From positions 30,024,168 to 30,088,167 of the forward strand of contig NC_082685.1 in assembly GCF_949987515.2 (NCBI RefSeq): a DNA stretch of 64,000 nucleotides, given 5' to 3'. Position numbers and translations under genes: made by a program. Each line of letters begins with the position of its first letter. Within the stretch, counting starts at the first letter, position 1. Source of the DNA: Delphinus delphis. Taxonomy: Eukaryota > Chordata > Mammalia > Artiodactyla > Delphinidae. The notes beneath the pieces are model-generated. The model was not told the origin of the DNA, searched no databases, and worked only from the letters and a program-made list of their open reading frames with translations. This document shows, piece by piece, positions 1-10,914 of the stretch.

Positions 1-1339
1 GAAAGGAAAGCAGGAGGAATACTGAGTAACTTGGTGTTACGATGGAGTTTGGCTGCAGCAGAAAAAGAGGTCTTGTGAGATACGTGTGCCGATTAAGGTG
101 CTCAAGAAATGAACGTGAATTCACGTTGGATAGACACCAGCCCCCTCCTCTTCATATGTCCCTAGGGATGCTTCTGGAATTGCCAGGGCTGAAAATTACA
201 TTAAAAACCTAAAAATGTGACACTGAAAATGTAATGTCTCCTTTGATAATATCAGCATGACGATTCATCAACGGGTGGGGCAGCACCCCTCCTGGACCTA
301 GACTGTAAGGCATCCTGAGACAGACGCAGGCAATTAATTACTCGACCTCTCACAGTGCCGTTTTTCTAAAGCTTCCGGTCGGAATTATATCCTGTCACCA
401 ATCGCATTGCACCAAAGGCTCCCTACACGTATGACATAGTAGGTCCCTGCAGAGACAGGACTGTAGTATGTAGCACCATCCTAGAAAAGCCAATAGCATC
501 ACTGGATCGCCAACACTCTGAAAAAGCAAATGGTAGTGAAACTCAATATATGTGCATCCAAGTGTGTTGCAGAAAACTCTTGCAGGTTGGCATTTCACAA
601 TGTGAGATTTGATACTGTCCTGCTGGACAGAAACACAACCCAGATTTCTAAGTGGATTCCTCTTCTGAGTCATGGAGCTTTAAATTCTTCTCATTAGAAC
701 AGGAAACAAGCCACTGATAAAAATAAATTCTCTTGTTGCAGCCTCCACCAGTCAGAACAGAAAGCTGCAAAGCACTTTGTTGATCTCCTATTCACAGGAG
801 TCCTAGCATCCACATGCTGGGGAGGCTGAGTCACTCATAAAGAGCTAATGCCAACAGTAACAGGAAGGGCCAGCAGGATTCCGAGGGCTGAGCTCTCTCC
901 ACAGAGGTGATCCGGAGGTTAAGCCTTGTGGGACTAACAGATCTGGAATAGGCAGGTAGATACTCTACAAGGAAGGAGTGTGGACACGGGAAGGTTCATG
1001 CTCTTTCGCAATGGCAACAGCCTAGAGGGCCCTGGCATGCAACATAAGTGACTAAAGAGGAGGACGGGTGCTAAGATAAAAAGCAGTGATGGGGCCCCTG
1101 CAGCGAACGGGAACGTGAATGGATTCGCTGTGCACATGCCATTCTAAACGTCTAACGCAACCTGTAGGCCACCTAGGGGCCAAGCATGGCCTGTGCGCCT
1201 TGCGTCGTGACCTCTGATTTAGGGGATGAAAAGGAAGTCAACTCTTGGTAGTGGAGTGGGAAATAAGACAGGTGCTGTTTTATTCATTTTTACCTGGAAT
1301 GAATGCTAAGTCAAATTTAGACTAAGTAGAGCATCGAAA
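1..1339. other. Unique intronic sequence, nothing recognised
   Basis: No repeat family, exon or low-complexity tract was recognised. The open frames here (for example 395-673 and 934-1137 on the minus strand) show no protein family and have no coding signature. Confidence 0.6.
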
Positions 1340-2870
1340 GGAAAGTAAGTTTTTTTCTACTCTCTCTGCAGGATCTTTGGCCTCTTCCTGTCCATTGATT
1401 GCCTGTGTTCTCACATGAACCCCTTTATCTATGCTCCTTGTATATTCTTTCCTGGCTGATCACACCAAGTCCCATAAAATTATTAGCTGTCAACTCCTAA
1501 ATCTCTATCCAGCTCAAGCATCTCAGCAGAATTTCAGAGCTGTACATTTAACTGCCTATTAGACATCTACACGTGCATGGCCTAAGGGCACTTCAAACTC
1601 GAAAGGTCCACAGTTACACATCCTATCTTAACCCACGAACCAGCCCCTCCTCTGTTTCAAGCCCCGGTGATGAGCAGGAACATTTAGTCAGTTGCCATAA
1701 CCAGAAACTTCGGCAATGTCCTGGACTCCTCTTCCCTCCCTCACCTTGCTTGCCCCCTCAGTTGCCAGAAAAGTATTGATTTCATATTCTCAGCATCCTC
1801 TGCTTTGCTAGTCAAGTTACCAACTGGCAGGAATAAAATACCCACTCAGGCACACACACACATCTGGTATGAGTTCCTGATTTATTTAGCCAATAAGAGA
1901 AAATGAGCAATGTACTGTGGTCACACAGGGCAGTAGATGAAACATAATCCTTTTCCTATATTTTCCTTGCCCTGGATCCATACGAGGTACTCTGTTGCTG
2001 GTACTACTCTTTGCATAGGCAGGCTAATAAGAGCGAGAAAAACATCCAAATTCTTATAATACCACGTTTCTATACTCTGGCTTGTGTTGCCATTCCAGGG
2101 GAACTTGAACTAACAATCTTAGGCATTTCCGTTTAAGAGATTATTTACAAGCAGTGACCTTCTCTGGCTCTTTAAGTAATTTTGGCATCAGGAAGGCAGT
2201 ATTCTCTCTGCAGGAGAAGAGAACGGTCAATGCCCAAGAGATCCAGAACATTCTGCCTGCCTCCGCTTTTATAGGGTCCTAAAAAGTCAACAGTCTTTGT
2301 TCCCCAACAACATCTCTCAAGTCATCTCGACTATCCCAGTTCAGGCTACTAGGCTCCCTTGCCTAAATAAAACACAGCCTCCTACCCCACTTCACTGACC
2401 ATCTTGTCTCCCTGTAACATACTCCATCAACTGGAGCAAGCATCGTTTCTCTGAAATGCCTTCAGGAGCCAGTTTCTCTCTCCCACTCCATCTCCTCTGT
2501 CCTCACACCACATTCAGCTAACCTGAACTTCTTTTAGATCCTTGGAACAACTCATCTTTGTCCCACCCAGATCTTTGCATATGTTCTATCTTTTGCCTGA
2601 ATGCTCTTTCTTGCCTCTTTGATCACCCACCTCTTCCTCATCCTTCAAGGGTATGAAAGGATGTCACAATTTCTGAGACCCCTGATGCACAATTCTGGGT
2701 TAGATACCTCTCCAAAGCCATCTGGTATTTTCCCTTTTGCGCTGTTTATCAGACCATATCTAGTTCTACGTCTATTATTTCTTTCCTCTTTAGGATTGCT
2801 GAGTTTTGTGAGGTTAGTGACCATGTTTGCCTTATTCACTGCTGTGTCCCATAACTTAACACGATTGCCT
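1340..2870 (+). repeat. L2 LINE remnant(s), sense strand
   Basis: Two stretches resemble the old mammalian L2 LINE: about 1340-1760 (phrases like ACTGCCTATTAGACATCTAC followed by CACTTCAAACTCGAAAGG) and about 2270-2870 (GCCTGAATGCTCTTTCTTGC, CACCCACCTCTTCCTCATCC, then the 3' phrase ACCATGTTTGCCTTATTCAC). They lie in consensus order in one orientation, so they are probably one diverged element whose middle part I cannot align by eye. It has no intact frame. Confidence 0.7.
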
Positions 2871-2884
2871 CGCGGGCACCCCTT

Positions 2885-2906
2885 AAAAATACGGCAGTGC
2901 TTCAGA
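2885..2906 (+). repeat. Left target-site duplication of the L1 fragment
   Basis: The 22-base direct repeat containing CGGCAGTGCTTCAGA pairs with 3089-3110 (AGGCAGTGCTTTAGA). Of the two differences, one is at a CpG and one is C to T. Confidence 0.85.
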
Positions 2907-3088
2907 TGTAGAGAACACATGTATGGACAACCAAGGGGGGAAAGCGGCGGGGGTGGTGGTGGTGGGATGAATTGGGCAATTGGGATTGAGATGTATACAC
3001 TGATGTGTATAAAATGGATGACTAATAAGAACCTGCTGTATAAAAAAAAATAAATAGAATAAAATTTAAAAATTCAAAAATAAATTAA
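2907..3088 (+). mobile_element. 5'-truncated L1 3' end (cetartiodactyl type)
   Basis: The fragment carries the L1 3'-UTR G-rich tract (GGGGGGAAAGCGGCGGGGG, about 2935-2970), then GGGATTGAGATGTATACACT and ACTAATAAGAACCTGCTGTA, and ends in an A-rich tail of AAATAAATAGAATAAAA type. It is flanked by a 22-bp duplication (2885-2906 and 3089-3110) whose copies differ at two positions. This marks a retrotransposition event of moderate age. It inserted at the 3' edge of the older L2. Confidence 0.85.
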
Positions 3089-3110
3089 AAAAATAAGGCA
3101 GTGCTTTAGA

Positions 3111-4809
3111 AACTCAAAGACTATCCATGATACAAAAAGGCATGCCAGGGGAAAGACTGATGGAAAAAGGCAATTTAAATGGTCAAGCAGTGGGACAATA
3201 TTGAAATGTTGGAAGCTTCCCATGGGATGAGAAACTTGGAAATAAAATAAATTAAGAAAGATAATGGTCATGACGTAGTGAACATCGATATAAAGAAGCC
3301 AGGAAAAAAAAAGACAGTCTTAGAAGATTCTACCTTAAAGGCAGGAGTTATGATACCATCCCCCAAAACGGGGGGAAAAAATGAAAACAGATTTTGAGGA
3401 AAATAAAATTAAGTTTTCTACTGGATTTTCTATGAAAAATATTCCAAGGGCAGTTGGGGACGCAGATATGGGAGCTTGGAAAGACTGCACTTGTTTCAGA
3501 CTTGAGTGCCACTAGTATTGGAGGCATGTATTATCAGGCCGGTCAATATTCTTTACCTATGTCTGATATCAGAACATTTATTTTTATATTCTATATGGCA
3601 TTTATTCCATCAGCCTTAGAAAGTACTCACTATAAGCTACCTCTAGGTATAGCCTAAGCCCAAGACATGGCCAACTGAAGTCAGAGTGACAGAGGAATGA
3701 GCATGTGTCCCATGCCAGGCCCATCTGAATCTTCCTCAGGAATGTTCTGCTGATGACTGCAGAAGACTGTTTCCAATGATGCTACTCGGGGAAGAGACAT
3801 GAGAGTGGGGTTATCAACAGACAACTTCCAACAGATCTCTCTCCAAAGTAAAGCCAAGTAAAGAGAATGAGAAAAAAGACTTCAGTGTGAGGCCAGATGT
3901 ATTGCTAGATTCTCCAATGACATAAGACAAAGCAACAGATTTTTTCATAAGCTAATTTCAGTTGAGATATTATCCTACTTGTAACTCAAAGAGTCTTGAG
4001 AAGCATAAGCAGTGAACATTCATATTGTACAAACGAGACTGTTCTAAAGGAAGTGCCATGAGAAGAAAGAGGGAAGGTCTCAGGTGAAATGGAGAATTAC
4101 CGCGGAAAAAGAACAGGAAAAGGAAGACAATTCAAAGAAACTTAGATCCAAAGTTGAATGCGAAATTGACAGTAGATAATTACCGAAAGAATAACAACTG
4201 GGAAACATGAAGACTGTAATGCTAGAAGGGCAGTGAATACAACAATGAAAATCCAGATAAGTTCAACTCTCTAAGTGAAAAGGACTCTAAATTATTACAT
4301 GTAGAGTGATGAGAATTAAATAATTTTCATCCAGAGTTTATATTCATAAAATCTTCTTGTAATTTAAACCCATTCCTAAGATTTACATGCCATTTATATG
4401 CTCTAAAACAAAAATCTTAAAAAAAAATTGTATCCAGTGACACTACCTTAGAGCATTTTTCCAATCTTTTTCTTTTTTTTACTTGTAAAATTGTCGGACT
4501 AGCAACTCTTACAGTGTGTTGGCATCAGCTGACAGTTGCTACATGGTATTTTTCATTCCTTTCTAAAAATAGGGAAATAACCTGTGAGTTATGTTCATCT
4601 TTGGGAGCAAAAGGTACGGTGCGTAGGGAGTCAAACACACGCTATCAACAACTGGAAGAGAAATTCTGGCTTTGAAGATGTCAGAAGTTTTGCAAGTCAC
4701 AGGAAACAAATCGAAGGTGTGGACGTGGGAAGAAGGGAGATTTCTGTCACACACAATATTGTAAGGGTTGGAGGGAAGATGATCACCACTCTTGCTGACA
4801 ATAGTAGTA
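3111..4809. other. Unique intronic sequence, nothing recognised
   Basis: This is A-rich sequence with no repeat family or exon I could support. It includes short A and T runs (about 4416-4430 and 4470-4480). Confidence 0.55.
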
Positions 4810-5065
4810 AAACAGTAGTAATCATAACTGCTAGCATGTATTCAGCACTTTATTAAAAGAAAGACAACATCCATAGCATACATGCATAATCGTAAGAAAG
4901 GATCCCAACAATCCTATTGATGGAAACATTTACAAGAACAGAAAATAAGACTTAGTCTAGTCTGTGCTCTAGAATGTGATCAAGGTCATACTGATCAAAC
5001 ACAGCAATACTGGGACACAGACACAGTTTAACTCTGGGTCTGCACTGTTAACTGCTCTCCCATAT
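4810..5065 (-). repeat. Probable MIR SINE remnant, antisense
   Basis: The stretch has the order expected of reverse-complement MIR: a TGCTAGCATGTATTCAGCAC-like start, a middle with ATCCTATTGATGGAAAC and an end with AGGTCATACTGATCAAACAC. It is strongly diverged, so the call is tentative. Confidence 0.45.
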
Positions 5066-6429
5066 GCCTTTCAGATGAAGCAACAAGCATTCAAGTTAGC
5101 CAGCAAGAAGATGACAGATCATCTTACATTGAAATGTTGTAGAGCCCTTCTTTTTCTAAAGGTTTTTTTTTTTTAAAGCAACAACACAACCAAAGACTAA
5201 GAAGTAAAACGCTATTCTCAGTTGAGGTATGAAAAGAAGTCTTGCCTAGGGGTGGAAGAATAAATGGAAAGCAATCTTCTCAAGGTACTGGTCAGCCTTC
5301 CAAATACTGACCAACCAAACTCCTGAATTTCCCTAAAACATAATGGTTTATTGTGGCAGATAAATTGAAAGGCTGGGGTTTTCAAAATAGAACCTAACTG
5401 TTGCTTTGGGTACAGTGGAAAAATAACTATTTTAACACAATGGTATAAACAGAAATGCTCACAGGTTTCCAATGTACTTCAACAATTAAAACATACATTA
5501 ATTGAATCGATACAGGTAACACTTGAGTTTACTGGTAGTTCATGAGTTTTCAGCTCATTAGCACATGTTTAATTTATGCTATGCCAAATTACACAGAGCA
5601 AAAACGTATTGCCCAAATTATTTTAAAGATCACAAGAGTGGAAATTAGTTTATGAAATGCCAAAATCAAACCTAGCCTCAAATGTGTACGTGTGTGTGTT
5701 GATGTATTTTTAAAGGGTATCAAGGGGTTAGTGAAAGTTGTTTCTGTGCTAGATCTGATGGAGAGAAGAGATGCAAGCATCCTTTCAAAAATCCAGTCTT
5801 CCTCTAGTTCTTTCTTCAACCTTGACCCAGACAGACAGCCTGAGGTACAGAGACAGAATTCAATCTTGGCCCCCTCTCAAGGGACTTGCACCACTAACTG
5901 GAAAGAAGGGCTGTTAGAGGGGTGAGAAGCCTGGCGGAACTCTCTGGCCCACTGAGCCTTGGCTATAGCCCAGAAACCAGTCCGTTCTGCTTACCTAAGC
6001 AATAGCATTTAGAGAGTGACCCCTTTCTTGGTTAGTGCTCCGGGATGAGAGGTGGTGCAAAAAGCAATGACCTAGGGGAGGGGAGAGAATCAGTGTTCAC
6101 AGCCTGGCGCACATACTGACACTGGGAGCTTTCTCCTACAGGGGTGGGTGGTGGAGAAGCACTGTAGGAAGGTAGGCTTCCGGGGAGTTTGGGATAGTTG
6201 TGCACATGGAGGGGAATGGGCGAGAACAGGAATCTAGATCAGCACTGAGGCTGGTGGTGCTCATTCTATGTTCCATCAACATTAGGGATTATACTTCCTA
6301 TACTGAGAAAGGCTTATAGCTGTTGATACCTAAAAGGTTTCTCCATTGAATTTCATGGCCTTTGACTGAAGCTGAATGGCTTGTTCTCATTGGTTTACTT
6401 ATTTATTTGAGAAGTGCTCAAACATAACA
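5066..6429. other. Unique intronic sequence, nothing recognised
   Basis: No repeat family or exon was identified apart from a T-run at about 5163-5175 and a short GT-rich patch near 5687. Confidence 0.55.
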
Positions 6430-6690
6430 GTTTAAAACACAGCTCTTGAATCCAGCTCCCTGGATGTGAAACCTGTCTCCAGTTCTTCCTATGTTGGTGA
6501 CCTTGGATGACGTATTTAATCTCCCCATGCCTAGGTTTCCTAATCCATAAAAAAAGGGATTAATAATAGTACCTACCGTACAACATTGCTCTGAACATTG
6601 ACTGAATTACTACAAGTAAAATGCTTCGACAGGCACCTGACATGAAGAAAGTCTCCATAATTGCTAGCCATTATTCTTTTGTTATTATGA
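6430..6690 (+). repeat. MIR SINE, sense strand
   Basis: MIR landmarks appear in order: TTGAATCCAGCTCCCTGG, GTGACCTTGGATGACGTATT, ATCTCCCCATGCCTAGG, TCCTAATCCATAAAAAAAGG and GTACCTACCGTAC, followed by a tail region. It is an old, widely shared mammalian tRNA-derived SINE. Confidence 0.85.
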
Positions 6691-7690
6691 TTGTTGTTGT
6701 TTAATACATCTGAAGACTGGACAGTAATCCTGGTGAAGCACAGAATTAGACCAGAGTCACAGGTACATAAATATGCAAAAGCAGAGTTCAAAGCTAACTT
6801 TAGGCTCCTAAGCCACGGGAGGATGTCTTGTATATCACACTGTTCTACACCCTAACTTCAGGGTCCAAAAGAACAAGCTGATACAACCTGCCTGGGAACT
6901 TGGCTGACCTACGTTATTCAAAGTGGCATCTATTTCAAAGATTAGGCTGCGACTGGGTCTGCCCAGGGATCAGACCACTGGTCACTTTTGTCAGGCACAT
7001 TAACTCTCAGACCACTAGGATGCTATTTAGTGCAGGATTAGTCATTTACTAATTACTAATGACTCCAGCGGCCACAGACCTAAGGTCAATAATTTTCTCC
7101 CTTCACACTAGGAGGATCCAGCACAGAGAGGCCAGACAGGTAATTTGCATTGTCTCTTCGTAGGAGAAGAGACCCACAACAGAAGGAGGCAGAGGAGGAT
7201 TCTGTGTTGAAAGCAAGCAAAGAAGTTTTACTTTGACAGGAGTTTCCATAAGCTTCTCAGGGGAACATGTGGCTCATCTCTCCTGCTGGGACCTGACAGG
7301 TTCTCACATTTGATACTTGCTGCCAGCCAGTTGGGGAAACAGGACAAGGTCTGACCCGGGCCCCAAATCACTTCTGATAGCTGGCAAGTCTTTTCCCCTC
7401 TGAGCATCTGGAGAGTCATCCAACTGTGTGTGCCAAACTTGCTTGTATGTGAGAAGCGCGTTTGTTTTATGATCAGTGCCTTGGGTTTTAAATAAGCATA
7501 CCGTAGGAGATGATCCCGCTCTGATCCTTGCTAATGTACCTCTAGGCTAATAAGTGCCGAGGTGATCCTCCTCTTTGATTTCATGAATAAGAAAATAAAA
7601 TGGGAAATGCATGACAGTTTTTAAAAAGTACTGTTATTACTGAGTGTAAAATTTGTTTTAATCCTCTCTGGAGTGGCTAGGTTTCACTTT
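6691..7690. other. Unique intronic sequence, nothing recognised
   Basis: No exon or repeat family was recognised. The open frames in this block match no protein. Confidence 0.55.
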
Positions 7691-7706
7691 AAAAGTGCTG
7701 CTTGCC

Positions 7707-7936
7707 GGGCGTCCCTGGTGGCACAGTGGTTGAGAGTCCGCCTGGCGATGCAGGGGACACGGGTTCGTGCCCCGGTCTGGGAAGATCCCAAGTGCTGCGG
7801 AGTGGCTGGGCCTGTGAGCCGTGGCCGCTGAGCCTGCACGTCCGGAGCCTGTGCTCCGCAACAGGAGAGGCCACAACAGTGAGAGGCCCGCGTACCGCAA
7901 AAAAAAAAAAAAAAAAAAAAAAAAGAAAAGAAAAAA
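7707..7936 (+). mobile_element. CHR-type tRNA-derived SINE (copy 1)
   Basis: This copy reads GTCCCTGGTGGCACAGTGG, GTCCGCCTGGCGATGCAGGG, a B box GGTTCGTGCCC at 7762-7772, GGAAGATCCCAAGTGCTGCG, and GGCCCGCGTACCGC before a poly(A) tail of about 35 bases broken by G. It is flanked by a perfect 16-bp duplication AAAAGTGCTGCTTGCC (7691-7706 and 7937-7952). The family is characteristic of cetaceans. A perfect duplication and a long tail indicate a fairly recent insertion. Transcription would be by RNA polymerase III. Confidence 0.95.
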
Positions 7937-7952
7937 AAAAGTGCTGCTTGCC

Positions 7953-8702
7953 AGATTGCATCTCCTGTTCCTCCTCTCCTTAAATATGTGCTTATTTACT
8001 TCCTGCAGAGTTCAATTTTAGAACCCATCAAAGTAGATCCACTCAGACTGACTACATTTTCATGCATAAATTCATAGATGTCTTCAGAAGGAATTGCACT
8101 TGCATATGCAAATACTTCCAATGCCTTTTCATTTCTACTTTTGGCCTGCACAGTTTTTAATTCATGCAAACACATTACACAAACAAATATGGGCTCAATA
8201 ACAACACAAGGCATGTGTGAATTGTTAATTGCAAAGCTAGCAGTTTGATACGGCCAAGCGACTTCCATTATTATCAATGGAGAGGAACAAGATTAAACAG
8301 GAAGAATAAAGGTATATATGAAAATAAAATCCCAAGCACTTGGTTTCATTTTATGTAAATATTAATAAGGGAAAAGGTGATAGGCAAATCCACATTTCAA
8401 CAATAATCTGGGATCTACAGCTCAGTGCACAATGATCCAGAAGCCAGGATGCACCTTTAGTGAGACTTAGGAAGGAGAGGCCACATTTCAGCCCAGAATC
8501 ACAAGAAACAAAAACGTATGCAGTAGTATCATAAATAAAACCAAAAGTACAGCAGAAAATGAAAGGCTTTCAACCGTGTTGAACGTGCATCACCTTTCAA
8601 AATATTTGAGTCTTGTATTAGAGATGCTCTTGGAAATAACAGGTAGGTGTCCTCATTTTTCATAGTGGATATTTAAGCCCTCCCTTAATTAAGCTGTGCT
8701 TC

Positions 8703-8705
<3 letters not shown>
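7953..8705. other. Unique intronic sequence, nothing recognised
   Basis: No repeat family or exon was recognised. Confidence 0.5.

Positions 8706-8781
<76 letters not shown>
8706..8781. repeat. (AT)25 microsatellite followed by a 27-base T run
   Basis: A pure AT dinucleotide array runs 8706-8755 and merges into uninterrupted T to 8781. On the minus strand it reads as an A-tract followed by (TA)n. No SINE or LINE body adjoins it, so its origin as a retroelement tail is not shown. It is expected to be highly length-variable and prone to cruciform formation. Confidence 0.95.
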
Positions 8782-9221
8782 CTCTCCAATTCCCACTACA
8801 TGCACTTTGGGGTTGGGTGAGAATTTAACAAAGTAAAACATTTGTTGACGGTACTCACAGATCAAACACATTTGATACAGAACAATTTTCAAGGAACCCT
8901 CCCCCTGTTTGCAAAATGTTTCATTTACATGAAGGCAACTCAGAAAATAAGAGTGAAGATTAAATAAAAAGTGTATTCTGCAAGGGTCTACAATGGCAGT
9001 GGAAAAACAATTTTAGCTGCTTCTCCACTGATTTTGTTGAATATTCTATTAAATATAAAAGTTGAACCTAGGCTAAACAAGGAGAATTTGAGAACATGTT
9101 ATTTTTAGAACAACCGCTGGATTATAGGATATATACATATATATTACATATAAGTGGTGTTTTCTAATAGATAAGTAAAGTAACTTAAGGAAGCTAAGAC
9201 ACTGGGAATGGAATTCCAAGC
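8782..9221. other. Unique intronic sequence, nothing recognised
   Basis: No repeat family or exon was recognised. An AT-rich patch (ATATACATATATATTACATA) occurs at about 9130-9150. Confidence 0.5.
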
Positions 9222-9592
9222 TGCTATAGAGTAAATGTTTGTGACCCTCCAAAATTTTTTACATGAAACGAAAACCACAGTGGTATTTGGAGGTGGGACT
9301 TTGGGGAGGTAAGTAAGTTACAAGGGTGGAGCCCTCATGAATGGGTTCAGTGCCCTTTTTTTAAAAGAGGCCCCGAGGCCCCAGAGAGCTCTCTTGCCTT
9401 CTTCAGCTATATGAGGATACAGGAAAAGATGGCTGTCCGTGGGCCAGGGAAAGACCTCTCACCAGACCCCAAATCTGCCAGTCCCTTGACCTTGGACCTC
9501 CCTGCTTCCAGAACTGTGCAAAATAAATTTCTGTTGTTCATAAGCCACTGGTTCACGGTATTTTGTTACAGCAGCCTGAAAGGACTAAGACG
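9222..9592 (+). mobile_element. MLT1-type solo LTR (ERVL-MaLR)
   Basis: The element matches the MLT1 LTR in order: AGTAAATGTTTGTGACCCTC, GTGGTATTTGGAGGTGGGAC, GGGTGGAGCCCTCATGAATG, AAAAGAGGCCCC, TATGAGGATACAGGAAAAGA, GCAAAATAAATTTCTGTTGT (with the LTR poly(A) signal AATAAA) and GTTACAGCAGCCTGAAAGGA. It is nearly full length. No internal retroviral sequence flanks it, so it is a solitary LTR. MaLR elements are old mammalian retrotransposons. Confidence 0.9.
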
Positions 9593-10682
9593 CAAGCTAA
9601 GGCATCTCATGAGGAATTAAGTTAGTCGCAACATTTACTGACAGGGACATAGAACAAGAACTACAGAATCGCTGTTATAAACACATGATGCAGTAACCCA
9701 GCAGGCAGGTCGTTGACCCTTGGCACAGGCAGAGCGACCCTTCCTGGTGCATTCACTGTATTTTTGTGCATACACTTGTAATTTTGCTAAGTCTTTATGT
9801 AAATCACATACACGGCAAGGCTGGTACACAAAGCACAACATGTGGAGCCCGTGAGTCAACTCAGACACACTGCTTCTCAGGACTGTTTGTGCTTGAGTCT
9901 ACCTGTCCATACATTTATAGCAACCCATGACAAGTGATAACAAAATTCTCCACGGACAGTGACTATGAAGAGAATGCCAACCGTTAGTGCTTGGAGCGAA
10001 AACATTCTCCTCCCCAAAGAAATCAAAATACTATATGAAAATTAAGTTTGTGTGAAAGTACATGGGAATTATATCAGTGGAACTGCAATTGGAATTCACC
10101 TGTGCTCCAAAACAAACAAAAAAATGTGTAACTCAGAATTAACATCACATTTTTTTTGGGGGGGGGGAAGAGAGAAATTAAACATTATTGTATCAGGGGT
10201 GTGGTTCAAATATGTTTTTATCATTATAGCATTTGTTCAAAGAGAATATAACCAAGAAGCCCAAAGTGAGAAGCAGGAGAAATTTTAACTCTGGGAGGCT
10301 TGTGTGCTGGTTTCAAGGAAAATAGTTTAAAAAATCACAGATAATTCCATGTTCCTCAAGGTCAGAATCCGTGATGGTTTCAGGAATAACCCTCATGGGG
10401 TCAAGGGTCTGCTGCCTGTCACATCTGTCAAAACCTACCCTGGTAGGTCTCCAAAAGCAACTACCAAATTGTCAAAGAATTGAGTGTCTAGAACAAAAGA
10501 GGCCCTTGTATAATCCCCACAGGAGTTTGATATGGGTTAATGAGAAGATTGTTCTCTTAAACTAAACTTTAATGGGGAGTTGATGCCGGCCTGCTTTGCT
10601 CCCCATTTCTACCAACCTCTCTCATCGACGTGCAACAGTGTAAGCATGTAAGACAGCTCGGACCATCAGTGCGGTCAGCTCT
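9593..10682 (-). other. Unique intronic sequence just inside the TENM2 donor
   Basis: No exon or repeat family was recognised. A T8-G10 homopolymer junction occurs at 10150-10167. Confidence 0.5.
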
Positions 10683-10689
10683 ACATACC
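10683..10689 (-). other. TENM2: Splice donor of the TENM2 first coding exon
   Basis: On the minus strand the exon ends ...CCAAGACAAG and the intron begins GTATGT at 10688. This is close to the mammalian donor consensus (MAG|GTRAGT). It falls exactly where the TENM2 protein text stops being recognisable: past this point the frame gives GM and then a stop codon. Confidence 0.9.
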
Positions 10690-10914
10690 TTGTCTTGGGA
10701 ACTCATCTGACTCCCGGTGAACGAGGTCTGTGACTCGGTTTCCATAGTGCATCCTGCTATCGTGGTCATAGGCCTTCAGAGTCTCGCTGGAGCTGTAGGA
10801 CTTCTGCGTGGGCACGCGACAGTCTTCGCTGTCTAGGGAAGAACTCGTGTAGCGACACTCTTTGCCACACCGCCCCCTGGTCAGAGAGCGGTGTCGCCGA
10901 TCCTTGACATCCAT
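10689..10914 (-). CDS. TENM2: Teneurin-2, first coding exon (partial CDS, residues 1-75)
   Basis: This exon encodes the start of teneurin-2, a type II single-pass neuronal membrane protein. Its large extracellular part binds latrophilins and other teneurins at synapses. The ATG is at 10914-10912 and the frame begins [14 protein letters not shown], which I recognise as the TENM2 N-terminus. It continues with the Ser-rich segment [12 protein letters not shown] and the segment [17 protein letters not shown], ending in ...DEFPRQ. This part is cytoplasmic; the transmembrane helix, EGF repeats, NHL and YD-repeat regions lie in later exons outside the window. The start context is strong (A at -3, G at +4). 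The exon is 226 coding bases, that is 75 codons plus one base, so the intron is phase 1. The donor reads CAAG|GTATGT. CpG density is clearly higher than in the flanks, as expected for a conserved exon. The early basic cluster (KDRRHR, LTRGR) could act as a nuclear-localisation or trafficking signal, but that is inference. No frameshift or stop is seen. Paralogues TENM1, TENM3 and TENM4 differ in their first residues. Confidence 0.96.

Larger units (their letters stand above)
1..10688 (-). other. TENM2: TENM2 intron downstream of the first coding exon (5' part)
   Basis: The gene runs leftward, so everything left of the donor at 10688 is intron until the next coding exon. I looked for the following TENM2 coding segment on the minus strand and did not find it. 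The intron therefore exceeds 10.7 kb, in keeping with the very large introns known for teneurin genes. It contains L2, L1, MIR, SINE and LTR remnants, listed separately. Confidence 0.85.

Noticed and set aside
2601..3053. 150-codon plus-strand frame, the longest in the window
   Set aside because: It crosses an L2 remnant into an L1 3' fragment and ends in its A-rich tail; the poly-Gly run comes from the L1 G-rich tract.
7740..7780. tRNA gene suggested by the A/B-box-like sequence
   Set aside because: The B box belongs to a tRNA-derived SINE; no cloverleaf with anticodon and acceptor stem can be drawn.
7658..8021. Several overlapping open frames on both strands with GC-rich codons
   Set aside because: They are translations of the CHR SINE and its poly(A) tail (poly-Lys or poly-Phe runs). 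The same peptides recur at 25.7-26.1, 44.1-44.4, 46.0-46.9 and 51.0-51.5 kb.
9222..9592. Possible complete endogenous retrovirus
   Set aside because: Only a solitary LTR is present; there is no gag, pol or env text nearby and no second LTR in a matching position.
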